DNA of 52,274 bases from Acidobacteriota bacterium (GTDB lineage Bacteria > Acidobacteriota > JAAYUB01 > JAMOQF01), in contig JAMOQF010000083.1 in assembly GCA_027064125.1 (NCBI GenBank), positions 1 to 52,274 of the forward strand, given 5' to 3'. Shown piece by piece: positions 20,963 through 30,002 of this stretch. The position numbers and the translations under genes are program-made. The stretch's first letter is position 1. Each line of letters begins with the position of its first letter. The notes beneath the pieces were generated by a model. The model saw only the letters and a list, made by a program, of their open reading frames with translations. It searched no databases and was not told the DNA's origin.

Positions 20963-21043
20963 TACCTGTGTAAACTTTCATTAGCATTTGTCGAAATTTG
21001 GGGAAAAATTACCCACTTTTCCTTCCAATTAAATATCAGAAAA

Positions 21044-21060
21044 TGGCATCTTATTTGCTT
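21044..21060 (+). promoter_or_regulatory. sigma-54-type promoter upstream of hsp20
   Basis: TGGCAT, five bases, then TTGCTT. The GG and GC doublets are exactly 10 bases apart, matching the -24/-12 consensus TGGCAC-N5-TTGCW except for one base. The predicted start is near 21070, about 29 bases before the hsp20 ATG. I see no sigma-32 or CIRCE element in the gap. Two direct copies of TTTTTGTGAA (21065-21074, 21077-21086) lie just downstream. Confidence 0.65.
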
Positions 21061-21098
21061 ATAGTTTTTGTGAAAATTTTTGTGAAGGAGGTGATGAT

Positions 21099-21554
21099 AT
21101 GACAAGAATAACAAGGTATGATCCATTTATGAAATTGCAGAAAGAATTGGATAGGCTTTTTAGATTCCCATTTGATTTGCCAAATATTTTGGAAGGAGAA
21201 GGAGAGGAACTTGGAATTTCAGAATGGTATCCCAGAATGGATGTTGTAGAAAAAGATAAGGAAATCTTGATAAAGATGGATCTTCCTGGAATGGAGGAGA
21301 AGGACATTAATATTTCTGTAGAGGGAAACATTCTTACCATTTCCGGTGAGAGAAAGATGGAAAAGAAGGAGGAAAATGAAAACTACCACAGAGTTGAGAG
21401 ATTGTATGGAGAATTTTCAAGGAGTTTAACACTTCCAAACAGTGTGGATGTAAATAAAATAAACGCAAAATATAAAAATGGTGTACTTGAAGTGGTGTTG
21501 CCTAAAAAGGAAGAGGCGAAGCCAAAGAAAATAACCGTTAAGGTTGAAAAATAA
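21099..21554 (+). CDS. hsp20: small heat shock protein, Hsp20/alpha-crystallin family
   Basis: An ATP-independent holdase that keeps unfolding proteins soluble. The 151 aa comprise an N-terminal arm with FRFPFDLP, the alpha-crystallin domain (~45-135, with DLPGMEEKDINISVEGN and the ending YKNGVLEVVLPKKE) and a Lys-rich tail. A near-perfect ribosome site (AAGGAGGTGATGAT) precedes the ATG. It is followed by a terminator and then grpE and clpB, forming a proteostasis block. Confidence 0.95.
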   Translation: MTRITRYDPFMKLQKELDRLFRFPFDLPNILEGEGEELGISEWYPRMDVVEKDKEILIKMDLPGMEEKDINISVEGNILTISGERKMEKKEENENYHRVERLYGEFSRSLTLPNSVDVNKINAKYKNGVLEVVLPKKEEAKPKKITVKVEK

Positions 21555-21578
21555 GGGGGGTATCCCCCTATTTTTTTT
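21553..21578 (+). terminator. intrinsic terminator after hsp20
   Basis: A short, very GC-rich stem AGGGGG/CCCCCT around GTAT is followed by eight T residues (21571-21578). The hairpin begins at the hsp20 stop codon. grpE starts 20 bases downstream without an obvious promoter, so partial read-through is likely. Confidence 0.85.
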
Positions 21579-21597
21579 ATGTATAAGGAGATGATTT

Positions 21598-22107
21598 ATG
21601 AGTGAAAAACCTGAAAAGAAAAAAAAGGGAGTAACTAAGAAGGAGTTAGAGGAAAAAATAGAGTTGCTTGAGAAGAAATTACAGGAAAAGGAGAAAATGT
21701 ATCTACGTGCAATGGCGGATTACGACAATTTAAGGAAGAGGATGGATTCTGATGTAGAAAGTAGAGCTTTAAGAGAAAAGATGAAGATAATAAAGGATAT
21801 TTTAGCTGTAATTGATAGTTTTGAACATGCTATTTTACATCTTGAATCTATAGAGGGGTGTGATGAAGTTAAAGAAGGTGTGAAATCAATTTATGACCAG
21901 ATGCTTTCTCTTTTAAAGAAAAATGGTGTTGAGAAAATAGAGGTGAAAGAAGGGGACAAATTTGATCCATCCCATTCCGAGGCAGTGGGATTTAAAGAAG
22001 ATAACACACTTGAGGATGGATCTGTGGCAAAGGTTTTTCAATCTGGCTTTTTTATGGGGGGAAAACTTTTAAGACCTGCAAAGGTTTTGGTTGTAAAAAA
22101 TGAATAG
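21598..22107 (+). CDS. grpE: nucleotide exchange factor GrpE
   Basis: Accelerates ADP release from DnaK. The 169 aa start with a charged coiled-coil (~5-60), then YLRAMADYDNLRKRMD, a helical bundle and the C-terminal beta domain ending GFFMGGKLLRPAKVLV. AAGGAGATG precedes the ATG. dnaK and dnaJ are not in the window; instead clpB follows, the disaggregase that works with the DnaK system. Confidence 0.95.
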   Translation: MSEKPEKKKKGVTKKELEEKIELLEKKLQEKEKMYLRAMADYDNLRKRMDSDVESRALREKMKIIKDILAVIDSFEHAILHLESIEGCDEVKEGVKSIYDQMLSLLKKNGVEKIEVKEGDKFDPSHSEAVGFKEDNTLEDGSVAKVFQSGFFMGGKLLRPAKVLVVKNE

Positions 22108-22122
22108 TATTTGGGAGGAAAT

Positions 22123-24729
22123 ATGAATATTGAAAAAATGACACAAAAGGTTAAGGAGGCACTTGGCAAAGCTCAGGCAATTGCCATTAAAAGGGGGCAT
22201 CAGTATATAGAAAATGAACATCTAATGCTTGCTCTTTTAGAACAGGAGGATGGAATTGCTCCCAGGATTTTTGCTAAAGTGGGTGTCCCGGTACCTGAAT
22301 TTAAAGAAAGACTTGAAAAGGAACTTAGTAAAATTCCTTCAGTTAGTGGAACCGGTGCTCTGGATAATATATATATTTCAGGTGCCTTAAATAGGATATT
22401 AATTCAAGCTGAGGAAATTGCAAGGGGGATGAAGGATGAATATATAAGTACTGAACACATTCTTCTTGCAATTTCGAAGGACTCTGGTAATTTTCCAGTT
22501 TCCAAACTTTTTAAAGAGTTTGGAATAAACGAAAAAAATATTGCAGTGGCTTTAAGAGAAATAAGGGGGAGTCAGAGAATTACCACTGAAAATCCTGAAG
22601 AAACCTATGAAGTTCTTGAAAAGTATGGTAGGGATCTTGTAAGAGAGGCATCTAAAGGAAAACTGGATCCTGTGATAGGTAGGGATCAGGAAATAAGGCG
22701 TGTCATAAGGATTCTATCCAGGAAAACTAAGAACAATCCTGTTTTAATCGGGGAGCCAGGTGTGGGTAAAACTGCAATTGTTGAGGGGCTTGCCCAGAGA
22801 ATTTTTAAAGGAGATGTGCCCGAAAGTTTAAAAGATAAGACCATTTTTGCCCTTGATATGGGTTCACTCATAGCGGGAGCCAAATATAGAGGAGAATTTG
22901 AAGAAAGACTAAAAGCAGTTTTGAAAGAAATAGAGGATTCAAATGGGAGAATAATACTCTTTATTGATGAAATACACAACATAGTGGGGGCGGGAAGAAC
23001 TGAAGGATCCATGGATGCAGGGAATTTGTTAAAGCCAATGCTTGCAAGGGGAGAACTTCACTGTATAGGTGCCACCACATATGATGAGTATAGGAAGTAT
23101 ATTGAAAAGGATCCTGCCCTTGAAAGGAGATTTCAGCCAGTATATGTAAGTGAGCCAACGGTGGAGGATACAATATCTATTTTAAGAGGGCTTAAGGAGA
23201 GATTTGAAGTGCATCATGGAGTTAGAATTGCTGATAATGCAATAGTTGCGGCTGCCACCCTTTCTCACAGATATATTTCCGATAGATTTTTGCCGGATAA
23301 GGCAATAGATTTAATTGATGAAGCTGCCGCAATGATTAGAACCGAAATAGATAGTATGCCCTCGGAGCTGGATGAAATATTGAGAAGAATAATGCAACTT
23401 GAAATAGAAAAACAGGCACTTAAAAAGGAAAAGGACAAGGCTTCAAAGGAAAGGCTTGAAAATTTGGAAAGGGAACTTGCAGAATTAAAGAGTAAAGCAG
23501 ATGTTTTAAAGGCCAAGTGGCAGGAGGAAAAAGAGGAAATACAAAAAATTAGAAGGGTTAGAGAGGAAATTGAGAGTGTAAAACATGAGATAGAAATTGC
23601 TGAAAGAAACTACGACTTGAATAGGGCTGCAGAACTAAAATATGGAAGGTTACAGGAACTTGAAAGAGAACTTGAAAAACTACAGGAAGAGATATCCAAA
23701 AAGGGAGGAAAGAGACTTTTAAGAGAAGAAGTTACAGAAGAAGAAATTGCAGAGATAGTTTCAAGGTGGACAGGCATTCCAGTTTCAAGACTTATGGAAG
23801 GTGAAAAGGAGAAACTTTTGAAATTGGGAGAGATACTTCACAGAAGAGTTGTTGGACAGGATGAGGCTGTTGATGCGGTGGTGGATTCTGTAATAAGGGC
23901 AAGGGCTGGACTTAAAGATCCCAGAAGGCCAATAGGTTCATTTATCTTTCTTGGACCCACTGGTGTGGGAAAGACTGAACTTGCTAAAGCACTTGCTGAG
24001 GCTCTGTTTGATACGGAGGAGAACCTGATAAGAATAGATATGTCGGAATATATGGAAAAACACAGTGTGGCGAGACTGATAGGAGCACCTCCTGGATATG
24101 TGGGATATGAAGAAGGTGGACAGTTGACTGAGGCAGTTAGGAGAAAACCATATTCAGTTATATTATTTGACGAGATAGAAAAGGCACATCCAGAGGTTTT
24201 TAATACCTTACTTCAACTTCTCGATGACGGTAGGTTAACTGACAGTAAGGGCAGGACAGTTGATTTTAGAAATTGTGTAATAATTATGACTTCAAATATT
24301 GGTTCCACATATCTGATTGAGGGTATAGATGATAAGGGTGAGATTAAAAAGTATGTTAGGGATAAAGTTTTTGAGGAACTCAGAAGAAATTTTAAACCTG
24401 AATTTTTAAACAGGGTTGATGAAATAGTTCTCTTTAAGCCACTTACACTTGATGATATGGTGAAAATTACTGAACTTCAGGTTAAAGAAATTGTAAAAAG
24501 ATTAAAAGAGAAGTTCATCTCCCTTGAAATAACAGAGACGGCTAAGAATTTTATAGCAAAGGCAGGATATGACCCAGTTTATGGAGCAAGACCTCTTAAG
24601 AGATACATTCAAAAGCATATTGAGGTACCCGTAGCAAGGATGTTGATTGCCGGAGAGGTTGGAGAGAATCAAAAAATTGTGGTAGATGTTAAAGATGAAA
24701 AAATTGAATTCAGGGTTGAAAATCTATAA
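22123..24729 (+). CDS. clpB: ATP-dependent disaggregase ClpB
   Basis: A hexameric AAA+ unfoldase that rescues aggregated proteins with DnaK. I start at ATG 22123 behind GGGAGG (22113-22118), 868 aa; the track's TTG lies over the ribosome site. Order: Clp N-domain (~5-145), AAA-1 with GEPGVGKTA, the long coiled-coil middle domain (~405-520), AAA-2 with GPTGVGKTE, and the C-terminal domain ([11 protein letters not shown]). The M-domain and absence of a ClpP-docking loop separate it from ClpA/ClpC. Confidence 0.96.
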   Translation: MNIEKMTQKVKEALGKAQAIAIKRGHQYIENEHLMLALLEQEDGIAPRIFAKVGVPVPEFKERLEKELSKIPSVSGTGALDNIYISGALNRILIQAEEIARGMKDEYISTEHILLAISKDSGNFPVSKLFKEFGINEKNIAVALREIRGSQRITTENPEETYEVLEKYGRDLVREASKGKLDPVIGRDQEIRRVIRILSRKTKNNPVLIGEPGVGKTAIVEGLAQRIFKGDVPESLKDKTIFALDMGSLIAGAKYRGEFEERLKAVLKEIEDSNGRIILFIDEIHNIVGAGRTEGSMDAGNLLKPMLARGELHCIGATTYDEYRKYIEKDPALERRFQPVYVSEPTVEDTISILRGLKERFEVHHGVRIADNAIVAAATLSHRYISDRFLPDKAIDLIDEAAAMIRTEIDSMPSELDEILRRIMQLEIEKQALKKEKDKASKERLENLERELAELKSKADVLKAKWQEEKEEIQKIRRVREEIESVKHEIEIAERNYDLNRAAELKYGRLQELERELEKLQEEISKKGGKRLLREEVTEEEIAEIVSRWTGIPVSRLMEGEKEKLLKLGEILHRRVVGQDEAVDAVVDSVIRARAGLKDPRRPIGSFIFLGPTGVGKTELAKALAEALFDTEENLIRIDMSEYMEKHSVARLIGAPPGYVGYEEGGQLTEAVRRKPYSVILFDEIEKAHPEVFNTLLQLLDDGRLTDSKGRTVDFRNCVIIMTSNIGSTYLIEGIDDKGEIKKYVRDKVFEELRRNFKPEFLNRVDEIVLFKPLTLDDMVKITELQVKEIVKRLKEKFISLEITETAKNFIAKAGYDPVYGARPLKRYIQKHIEVPVARMLIAGEVGENQKIVVDVKDEKIEFRVENL

Positions 24730-24763
24730 AATTATCCCCTCTATTTTGAGGGGATAATTTTTT
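24730..24763 (+). terminator. intrinsic terminator after clpB
   Basis: A perfect 12-bp stem, AATTATCCCCTC paired with GAGGGGATAATT, around the loop TATTTT and followed by T residues. It starts at the clpB stop codon. The dus ATG lies only 4 bases past the T-run. Confidence 0.93.
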
Positions 24764-24767
24764 ATTT

Positions 24768-25712
24768 ATGTTCGAAAACATCTTTTCTTCTAACCATAAA
24801 CCACTTTTTCTTGCCCCCATGGCTGAAATTACCCACTATCCCTTCAGGAAACTACTTGAGGAAATCGGGGGAGTAGATGTTTTTTATACCGAAATGCTTT
24901 CTGCTAATCTACTTGCTTCAAGTAATATTAATAAATCTGTTTTTTTAAAAGGTATTGAATATAAAAGAGAAAAACCATTAATTTTCCAGTTACTTGGAAA
25001 GGATGTGGATGTTTTAAAAAAGGCCGCAAAGGTTTCCCTTTCCCTTGGGGCAGATGGTATTGATTTAAATCTGGGGTGTTCGGCTCCATTTGTATATAAA
25101 AAGGGGATGGGAAGTGGACTTTTACTGGATAGGAAAAAGTTAAAGTTCATTTTAAGTGAACTTAGAAATGTCATAGATAAAAGTTTCAGCGTCAAAATGA
25201 GGATAGGATTAAAGGAAAATCTGGAAGATTTTTTAAAATTAATAGTTGATATAAAGGAGTGTGGGGTTGATTTTATAGTGGTTCATCCGAGACTTATAAA
25301 AGAGAAGTTTAAAAGAAAAGCAAGATGGGATTATATTGCATATGCAAAAAGTATAGGTGGTGTAAAAATAGTTGGCAATGGAGATATTTGCGATTTTTAT
25401 GAAGGAATTAAAAGAAGAGATGAGGAATTTGTGGATGGAATAATGATAGGAAGGTGTGCGGTTTCAAATCCATGGATTTTTAAAGAGATAAAAGAAGGTG
25501 GGGAAGTAAAAAAGGATTTTAAATGGACTTTTCTCAGGTTTATGGAACTTGTGAGGGAATACCTTCCAGAAAAATATCAACTGAGCAGGATAAAAATTTT
25601 TTCAAAGTGGTTCACAAAAAATATTGAATTTGGACATTTTTTATGGAAAGAAATAAATAAAAGTGATAATCTATCGGAAATTGAAAGGAAAATTTTAGAT
25701 TTTTTTGAGTAA
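24768..25712 (+). CDS. dus: tRNA-dihydrouridine synthase
   Basis: An FMN-dependent enzyme reducing uridines in tRNA D-loops. The 314 aa show the TIM-barrel start PLFLAPMAEITHYPFR, QLLGKD, the catalytic Cys region DLNLGCSAPFVYKKGMGSGLL and the FMN-binding VGNGDI and GRCA segments, closest to DusB. The usual Pro after the catalytic Cys is Ser here. The ATG immediately follows a terminator with no accessible Shine-Dalgarno; GATAAT within the terminator arm (24753-24758) could act as a -10 for a leaderless transcript. Confidence 0.88.
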   Translation: MFENIFSSNHKPLFLAPMAEITHYPFRKLLEEIGGVDVFYTEMLSANLLASSNINKSVFLKGIEYKREKPLIFQLLGKDVDVLKKAAKVSLSLGADGIDLNLGCSAPFVYKKGMGSGLLLDRKKLKFILSELRNVIDKSFSVKMRIGLKENLEDFLKLIVDIKECGVDFIVVHPRLIKEKFKRKARWDYIAYAKSIGGVKIVGNGDICDFYEGIKRRDEEFVDGIMIGRCAVSNPWIFKEIKEGGEVKKDFKWTFLRFMELVREYLPEKYQLSRIKIFSKWFTKNIEFGHFLWKEINKSDNLSEIERKILDFFE

Positions 25713-25728
25713 ATATTTTTTAAATGTT

Positions 25729-25749
25729 AAAATTGTGTATAACAATTTT
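25729..25749. other. inverted repeat between dus and the sugar transferase gene
   Basis: AAAATTGT (25729-25736) and ACAATTTT (25742-25749) are perfect complements around GTATA. It could be a weak terminator for dus or an operator for the polysaccharide genes that start at 25761. The T-run is short and part of the stem, so I do not call a terminator. Confidence 0.45.
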
Positions 25750-25760
25750 TAGGGTGGATA

Positions 25761-27188
25761 ATGATTAAGGAGAGGGAATCTTTACTGAGTAGAGTTGTTC
25801 TTTTTCTGGATATATCTATAATTGCACTGTTGTTTCCCATATCTCACCGTCTCCAGCAGATTTTATCGGATTTTATTCCCTTTATAAATAAGACCTTTGG
25901 AATAAAGTGGTATTTAGTACTCTTTATCTTTTCTGAAATTGTCTGGATTTTTTTCATATCCTTTTTTCAACTGCATCACTATTTTGTAAAATATATTAAA
26001 TTTAAAGACCTTTTCAGAGAACTTACCAAGGTATTTTTAATAGCCTTGATTTTTGTTCCCTCTTTAATGTATTTTTTTCAGGCAAGGATAAATCGTTCCC
26101 TTTTCATAGTTTATTCTTTTTTAATTTTTGTAGTTTTACTACTTTTTAAGTATTTATTTCTCAAATATTTTATCCATCTAAATGAAATAGGTAAGACATG
26201 TAGAAATGTTTTACTCGTTGGCAATGTGGAGAAACTTGAGAAATATGTGAAAAAATTGATTGAGGACCCCACGAGAAGTTTTAAAGTGATAGGTGTTCTT
26301 GCAAAATCCAGGGGGGATATTGGAAGAAAAGTTGCAAATGGTGTAAGGGTGATTGGTACCATAGGTGATTTTTATGAGGTCATACACAACAATCCCATTG
26401 ATGAAGTACACTTTTTTCTTTTGTTTAACGAGATTAAACTTTTCAAAAAATATCTTGAACTGTGTGAAGATATGGGAGTAACCGTGAGGATTTCCTCAAA
26501 GGTTTATGAAACAAAAATGAGTGAGCCCTTTGTTGAAAAAATTATGGATGAGGTATTTTTCTGCTTTAAAATGCCCACAAAGGATCCCAGAAAATTATTT
26601 GTAAAGTACACCTTTGATTTTATTGCTTCACTTATTTTGTTGATTCTGTTGTTTCCACTCTTTGTAGTTATTGCCCTTTTAATAAAGTTAACTTCAAGGG
26701 GGCCTGTTTTTTTTGTACAGGATAGAGGAGGGCTTTACGGCAGGATTTTTAAGATGTATAAGTTCAGGACCATGTATGATGGAGCAGATAACCTTAGAAA
26801 AAAGTTAAAGAATTTAAATGAAATGTCAGGTCCTGTCTTTAAAATTTCAAATGATCCAAGGGTGACAAGGATAGGAAAAATTTTAAGAAGAACTTCTCTT
26901 GATGAATTGCCACAACTCATAAATGTTTTAAAGGGGGAAATGAGCCTTGTTGGTCCCAGGCCCCTTCTCATAGAGGAGGTATCCCAGATAAGGGGAGAAT
27001 TGAGAAGAAGGCTTTCCATGAAACCTGGAATTACATGTATATGGCAGATTTCAGGTAGAAATGATATTGATTTTGAGGATTGGATGAAAATGGACCTTGA
27101 ATATGTGGATAATTGGTCTTTAAAACTTGATTTCAAAATCCTGTTAAAAACTATACCCGCTGTGATTTCAGGGAAGGGTGCCAGGTGA
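25761..27188 (+). CDS. undecaprenyl-phosphate sugar phosphotransferase (exopolysaccharide initiation)
   Basis: A polyprenyl glycosylphosphotransferase that loads the first sugar phosphate onto undecaprenyl phosphate at the inner membrane. Of 475 residues, the first ~130 hold four membrane helices, then a Rossmann-like domain (~145-260), a further membrane segment (~287-310) and the catalytic bacterial sugar-transferase domain with YKFRTM, RRTSLDELPQLINVLKGEMSLVGPRPLL. Typical WcaJ/WbaP architecture; the sugar cannot be told. AGGGTGG precedes the ATG. Confidence 0.9.
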   Translation: MIKERESLLSRVVLFLDISIIALLFPISHRLQQILSDFIPFINKTFGIKWYLVLFIFSEIVWIFFISFFQLHHYFVKYIKFKDLFRELTKVFLIALIFVPSLMYFFQARINRSLFIVYSFLIFVVLLLFKYLFLKYFIHLNEIGKTCRNVLLVGNVEKLEKYVKKLIEDPTRSFKVIGVLAKSRGDIGRKVANGVRVIGTIGDFYEVIHNNPIDEVHFFLLFNEIKLFKKYLELCEDMGVTVRISSKVYETKMSEPFVEKIMDEVFFCFKMPTKDPRKLFVKYTFDFIASLILLILLFPLFVVIALLIKLTSRGPVFFVQDRGGLYGRIFKMYKFRTMYDGADNLRKKLKNLNEMSGPVFKISNDPRVTRIGKILRRTSLDELPQLINVLKGEMSLVGPRPLLIEEVSQIRGELRRRLSMKPGITCIWQISGRNDIDFEDWMKMDLEYVDNWSLKLDFKILLKTIPAVISGKGAR

Positions 27189-28594
27189 AAAGGTTTTTTT
27201 TCATTTACCTTTTTATCTTTATCTTTGATATTTTTTTTCCTTCCCCTTTTAAAGATATTAAAAATTTTTTTCTTATATTTTCTTTAATATTAATTCTTTT
27301 TGTTATACTAAGTTTTAAAGAGTATTTCCAATTCTTTTTGAAACATAAATTTTTACTGGGGACATTGGGCTCTATTTTAATTTTTAATTTGCTGTTTCAT
27401 GGATTTTATTTTTGTAAACTTTCCATTTTTAAAAATCTCATCTTCATTTCTTTGTTATATTTAAGTTTTTCCTTTTTATTTTCGAGGGAAAAGGATGATG
27501 GTAAAGTTAAATTTAGAAGTGCTTTTGAGAAGATTTGGGCACTTGTTGTTATGGTGGAATTTTTTGTCTCTTTTGTTCAATTTTTTAATCCATTCTTTTT
27601 GAGTTCTTTATATCTTACAAAAGGGACAATTAAGCAGGTTTTATGGGAGAAGATAAGTTTTGGAACCTTTCCCCATCCCAATTTTCTGGGAACTTTTATG
27701 GGAATATCTTCAATTTTTTTCTTTTTCAAATTATCAGAGGGTGTAAAATACAAAGTTATCTTTTTTCTATCAATTTTAGCTCTTCTTTTGTCCCATTCGC
27801 GGGGGGCAATTTTTTCAACTTTATTTTTGCTTTTAATACTATATTTGAAAAAATTTTTTACCAATAAATATAGGAACATTTTAATTTTTTCTGTTGCTTT
27901 ACTATTTTTACTTGAGATTTTAATATTTTTATTTTTTAACGGATATTATCTGAAAAAAAGGATCCTTTGTTTTGGAGAGAACATAATTTCAAATGTTCAG
28001 TGTGGTAATTTTAATTCAAATAAGGAACTCAGGAAATTTTTTGATATAAATGGGGATGGGAATCTGGATTTAATGGATGAAATTTTTGTAGTAAATTTAT
28101 CTGAGCTTAACAAATGCGATTTTGTAAAATATCAAAAATGGCATAATGATTTATTAAAAAGAATTGAAAAAAACATTTTCTTTCTTTTTAAATTTGAGGA
28201 TATTTCCTCTTTGGGTAGACTTCTAATTGTTAAATCGTGTATATCCATGATAAAGGATAATTTATTTTTGGGAGTTGGAATAGGTAATTATGTTTGTGAG
28301 ATAAAAAAGTATACCCTTGTTCCTCAATTTTATGCCTTTAACAAATACCATCCCCACAGTTTTTATCTTCTCATATTGTGTGAACTTGGTATTTTTATGG
28401 GGGGTGGGATAATTGTTTTATTTTTTTATCTTTTGTTTAAAAATTATAAGTATTCTCCCTATTTTTTTATAATTTTATACCTTGCGTATCACTCATTTTT
28501 TGACATAACATTTTATGCTGAGGGAACCAGAATTATATTGCCCTTTGCCCTTTATATGACCTTTTTTACCAGCAAATCCCATGATAGTTTTTAA
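27185..28594 (+). CDS. O-antigen ligase-like membrane protein with an EF-hand/dockerin loop
   Basis: 469 aa, GTG start overlapping the stop of the preceding gene. It has around a dozen hydrophobic helices and a large loop between about residues 255 and 380, the layout of O-antigen ligases (WaaL) or O-antigen polymerases. His/Arg-bearing segments such as HSRGAIFS and YHPHSFYL fit the Wzy_C family. The loop holds DINGDGNLDLMD (from residue 287), a perfect calcium-binding loop of the dockerin/EF-hand type, unusual for this family. It probably ligates or polymerises the glycan begun by the gene before it. The 3' end overlaps the convergent dehydrogenase by 29 bases. Confidence 0.75.
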   Translation: MKRFFFIYLFIFIFDIFFPSPFKDIKNFFLIFSLILILFVILSFKEYFQFFLKHKFLLGTLGSILIFNLLFHGFYFCKLSIFKNLIFISLLYLSFSFLFSREKDDGKVKFRSAFEKIWALVVMVEFFVSFVQFFNPFFLSSLYLTKGTIKQVLWEKISFGTFPHPNFLGTFMGISSIFFFFKLSEGVKYKVIFFLSILALLLSHSRGAIFSTLFLLLILYLKKFFTNKYRNILIFSVALLFLLEILIFLFFNGYYLKKRILCFGENIISNVQCGNFNSNKELRKFFDINGDGNLDLMDEIFVVNLSELNKCDFVKYQKWHNDLLKRIEKNIFFLFKFEDISSLGRLLIVKSCISMIKDNLFLGVGIGNYVCEIKKYTLVPQFYAFNKYHPHSFYLLILCELGIFMGGGIIVLFFYLLFKNYKYSPYFFIILYLAYHSFFDITFYAEGTRIILPFALYMTFFTSKSHDSF

Positions 28595-29876
28595 AGAATT
28601 CAGAATTTTCTATACCACCACACAGGTCATATATAGTTTTTCCTTTTCCAAATTTTTTAATTGCTTTGACATATTCTTCGTTTCCGTTTGAAAGTATCAA
28701 AATCTCGGATTTTTTTATTACCTCTTCCGGGGTTTCTTCCAGTAAATTTGCGATATGGGGAATTTTTTCAAAGATATACTCCCTATTTTTCCCAATTAAA
28801 TTGGAAATTTTCAGGAACCTGTCATATATTGAAATTTTATATCCCTTACCATAAAGTCTTTCCACCACTTCCAATATTGGACTTTCCCTTAAATCATCTG
28901 TTCCATTTTTAAAGGCTATGCCTAAAAAACCTATTTTTTTACTCTTTTCTTCAAGAATTTTTTCAGTTAGAAAGTTAATATGTTCCCTATTGCTATTTAA
29001 AATATTTGATATTATAGGTATCTCCACATCGTTTTTTTTGGCGAAGTCTCCCATGGCCCTTAAATCCTTTGGCAAACATGAGCCACCAAATGCAAATCCA
29101 GGTTTTAAATAGGCAGGTGAAATATTTAGTTTTGTGTCGGATGAGAAAATTTCCATAATTTTTCTACTATCTACTCCAATCTTTTTTGAAATTCTTCCTA
29201 TTTCATTTGCAAAACCTATTTTAAGGGCGTGAAATATGTTGTCCACATATTTTACCATTTCAGCCTCTTTTAAAGTTGTAATGAAAAGTGGTGCATCTAT
29301 CTTTTCATAAATTTTCATAGGAATTTCTGGGCTTTCCCCATCCATTATTCCAATAACAGTCTTTGGGGGATTGAAAAAATCTTTTATGGCACTACCTTCT
29401 CTTAAAAATTCGGGATTGTAAAATACCTTTATCTCCTCTCCTGCCTTTTTCCCGCTTTCCCCTTCCAATACTGGAATAACTTTATTTTCCATAGAACCGG
29501 GAAGCATTGTACTTCTATAGATTAATGTATAATTTTTTGTTTCCCTGAGTGTTTTTCCTATTTCCTTTGTCACATTTATTACATGATTTAAATCGAGGCT
29601 TCCATTTTTTTTTGAGGGGGTTCCCACGCAGATCATAGCCACTTCACTTTCTTTTATGGCTTTTTTAACATCAGTTGTGCCTTTTAATTTTCCAAGTTTA
29701 GTGTGCTTTTGAAGTAAGGGAGATATTTTGTCTTCCACTATAGGGGATTTGCCCTCATTTAGCATGTTTATTTTGTATTCATTGATGTCAACACCAATCA
29801 CACTGTTGCCCAATTCACACAGACAAATGGCACTCACAAGTCCCACATATCCAATTCCAAATATGGCAATTTTCAT
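28566..29876 (-). CDS. GDP-mannose 6-dehydrogenase-like nucleotide-sugar dehydrogenase
   Basis: Oxidises a nucleotide sugar to the uronic acid with two NAD+. 436 aa from the ATG at 29876, preceded by GAGGA; the track adds four residues. N-terminal FGIGYVGLVSA Rossmann motif, GKSPIVE, CVGTPSKKNG, and the catalytic Cys in PGFAFGGSCLPKDLRA. These, and the GICW terminus, resemble GDP-mannose dehydrogenase (AlgD) more than UDP-glucose dehydrogenase. It likely supplies a uronic acid for the neighbouring polysaccharide genes although transcribed against them. Confidence 0.85.
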   Translation of the reverse strand: MKIAIFGIGYVGLVSAICLCELGNSVIGVDINEYKINMLNEGKSPIVEDKISPLLQKHTKLGKLKGTTDVKKAIKESEVAMICVGTPSKKNGSLDLNHVINVTKEIGKTLRETKNYTLIYRSTMLPGSMENKVIPVLEGESGKKAGEEIKVFYNPEFLREGSAIKDFFNPPKTVIGIMDGESPEIPMKIYEKIDAPLFITTLKEAEMVKYVDNIFHALKIGFANEIGRISKKIGVDSRKIMEIFSSDTKLNISPAYLKPGFAFGGSCLPKDLRAMGDFAKKNDVEIPIISNILNSNREHINFLTEKILEEKSKKIGFLGIAFKNGTDDLRESPILEVVERLYGKGYKISIYDRFLKISNLIGKNREYIFEKIPHIANLLEETPEEVIKKSEILILSNGNEEYVKAIKKFGKGKTIYDLCGGIENSEFFKNYHGICW

Positions 29877-30002
29877 AAAGTTCCTCACTTCTAAATTTCA
29901 AAAAAGAGAAGTATAAAAAAAAATTGATTGTCTAATCAAATGTTTTTTCTAAAAGTTTTGTGGTAAAATTTTTTTCAAATTTTGGAGGGGGATTTTAGAG
30001 GT

